Assembly: GCA_910579415.1 (NCBI GenBank)
Contig: CAJTUY010000007.1
Location: forward strand, 1-33,752
Reading direction: 5' to 3'
DNA length: 33,752 nucleotides
Origin: an uncultured Clostridia bacterium
GTDB lineage: Bacteria > Bacillota > Clostridia > UBA1381
Shown in pieces: positions 32,643 to 33,752 of the stretch (positions are counted from its first letter, which is position 1; each line of letters starts with the position of its first letter). The notes beneath the pieces were generated by a model. That model searched no databases, had not been told where the DNA came from, and was given only the letters and a program-made list of their open reading frames with translations. The position numbers were made by a program, and so were the translations under genes.

Positions 32643-33752
32643 TTATTCAACCATAAGAAAATCACTTACAATTTGGTGCATTTCATCTTTATTGCATACA
32701 AGGTCAAACACAACCGATTTATCTTTAAGGTCATAAAGAGATTTCGGAATTTGCATTTTGCTCTCTTCTGCAAGCTCCTCAAGAAGTGTAAATTCGTCCT
32801 TGCCTACAACAGCATTATGGTCTTTAAGCGCAATAAGAACACTTTGATTAAACTTAAACGGACTTGCCGTTGAGGCTATAACCGTTTTGGTCTTATCGCC
32901 TGTTTCTGCAATATACTTATCATACACTGATTTAGCGACAGCCGTATGCGTATCAATTACATAATCATACTCTTCTGCGCATTTTTTAATAGTGTCCATT
33001 GTTTCAGTGTCGTCACAGTAATTTGCATAGAACATATTCTGCATTTTTTGTTTTACATCAGATGAGATTTCATAGACACCCGTTGTATTCAATTCCTTCA
33101 TCAAATTGCTTACAACTGTATCATCATGGTCTGTAAGGTCATACAGAAAGCGTTCCAGATTACTTGATATAAGAATATCCATAGAAGGAGAAATAGTGGT
33201 ATGGAAACCCCTGTTTTTATTGTAAACACCTGTTCTTATAAAATCTGTTAATACATTATTTTCATTTGAAGCACAGATAAACTTTGAAATAGGAAGTCCC
33301 ATTTTTTTTGCGTAATATGCCGCAAGAATATTTCCGAAATTTCCCGTCGGAACAACTACGTTTATTTTTTCACCTGCAGTAATGTCATTATTCTTTAGAA
33401 GCTCCGCATAAGCTGAGAAGTAATAAACAATCTGCGGTACCAATCTGCCCCAGTTAATTGAATTTGCAGATGACAGTTTAAAACTGTTTCTTTCAAGCAG
33501 ACTTTTATATTCATTATCCGTAAAGATTTTTTTCACACCGTTCTGTGCATCGTCAAAATTACCCTTTACTGCGGCTACATTTACATTATTTCCTTCCTGT
33601 GTAACCATCTGGAGCTTTTGAATTTCACTTACGCCGTTATCAGGATAAAATACAATAATACGTGTACCGCTTACATCCTTAAATCCTTCCAACGCCGCTT
33701 TTCCGGTATCACCCGAAGTTGCTACCAGAATAACTATCTCCTTATCCTCATT
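32643..33752 (-). CDS. thrC: Threonine synthase, C-terminal part (5' end beyond window)
   Basis: Converts O-phosphohomoserine to threonine with pyridoxal phosphate. The frame is open to the window edge, giving 369 residues from NEDKEIVILVATSGDTGKAA to the stop at 32643. I see the SGDTGKAALEGF segment, FYPDNGVSEIQKLQM, NSINWGRLVPQIVYYF, and VVPTGNFGNILAAYYAKKMGLP, all typical of the bacterial long-type enzyme. The missing N-terminal part (about 120 residues by family length) would carry the PLP lysine. It is upstream of galK with only 12 nt between, so the two probably share a transcript. Confidence 0.93.
   Translation of the reverse strand, partial: NEDKEIVILVATSGDTGKAALEGFKDVSGTRIIVFYPDNGVSEIQKLQMVTQEGNNVNVAAVKGNFDDAQNGVKKIFTDNEYKSLLERNSFKLSSANSINWGRLVPQIVYYFSAYAELLKNNDITAGEKINVVVPTGNFGNILAAYYAKKMGLPISKFICASNENNVLTDFIRTGVYNKNRGFHTTISPSMDILISSNLERFLYDLTDHDDTVVSNLMKELNTTGVYEISSDVKQKMQNMFYANYCDDTETMDTIKKCAEEYDYVIDTHTAVAKSVYDKYIAETGDKTKTVIASTASPFKFNQSVLIALKDHNAVVGKDEFTLLEELAEESKMQIPKSLYDLKDKSVVFDLVCNKDEMHQIVSDFLMVE

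Noticed and set aside
1..33752. CRISPR arrays, insertion sequences, tRNA or rRNA genes, prophage
   Set aside because: No regular direct repeats, transposase, integrase, phage structural genes or RNA gene hallmarks were seen by eye; a dedicated search was not run.

Overview
The window looks like a chromosomal stretch from an anaerobic, endospore-forming member of the Clostridia (Firmicutes). The DNA is AT-rich by eye. Genes are tightly packed with strong AGGAGG-type ribosome sites, TTGACA/TATAAT-type promoters and many hairpin terminators. Sporulation genes are present: spoVM, a spoIVFB-like protease, ftsK/spoIIIE, and the spoIIGA-sigE-sigG cluster. No tRNA, rRNA, CRISPR array, prophage or insertion sequence was recognised. 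No gap without a gene exceeds 300 bases.

Layout, left to right. 1-1825 (-): most of an aconitase, cut by the window edge. 1941-2246 (+): a small membrane protein. 2264-3589 (-): an NfeD/SPFH membrane-microdomain pair. About 3727-3993 (+): a small two-helix hydrophobic protein followed by a 22-residue SpoVM peptide. 4038-11053 (-): a probable operon of aspS, a Gld-type ABC exporter (ATPase, permease, split GldG, DUF4340 protein) and an alpha/beta hydrolase. 11236-12948 (+): a MurJ/SpoVB-like flippase. 12990-18428 (-): ftsK/spoIIIE, ygiQ-like radical SAM, folD and a DUF4180 gene, one overlapping operon. 18506-20804 (-): an M18 aminopeptidase and a SpoIVFB-like protease. 20930-24296 (+): a broken ogg glycosylase gene with an apparently leaderless promoter, a zinc-ribbon protein, fba and a polysaccharide deacetylase. 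24312-27465 (-): an S41 protease and an LtaS-like synthase. 27552-28637 (-): a CdaR/PucR regulator. 28791-31196 (-): sigG, sigE and spoIIGA. 31341-33752 (-): galK and the C-terminal part of thrC, cut by the window edge.

The main theme is envelope and spore biology. SpoIIGA activates pro-sigma-E in the mother cell, sigma-G acts in the forespore, SpoVM anchors the coat basement layer, and SpoIVFB-type proteases release sigma-K. The FtsK protein, flippase, deacetylase, LtaS-like enzyme and S41 protease all act on DNA translocation or the envelope.

The most useful observations are: the spoVM micropeptide; a spoIIG promoter with a 21-bp spacer and three Spo0A-like boxes; a possible H-type pseudoknot between ogg and the zinc-ribbon gene; a terminator hairpin that also holds the ribosome site of the deacetylase gene; and two apparent frameshifts (gldG, ogg) plus a 122-nt ygiQ/folD overlap that may hide a third.
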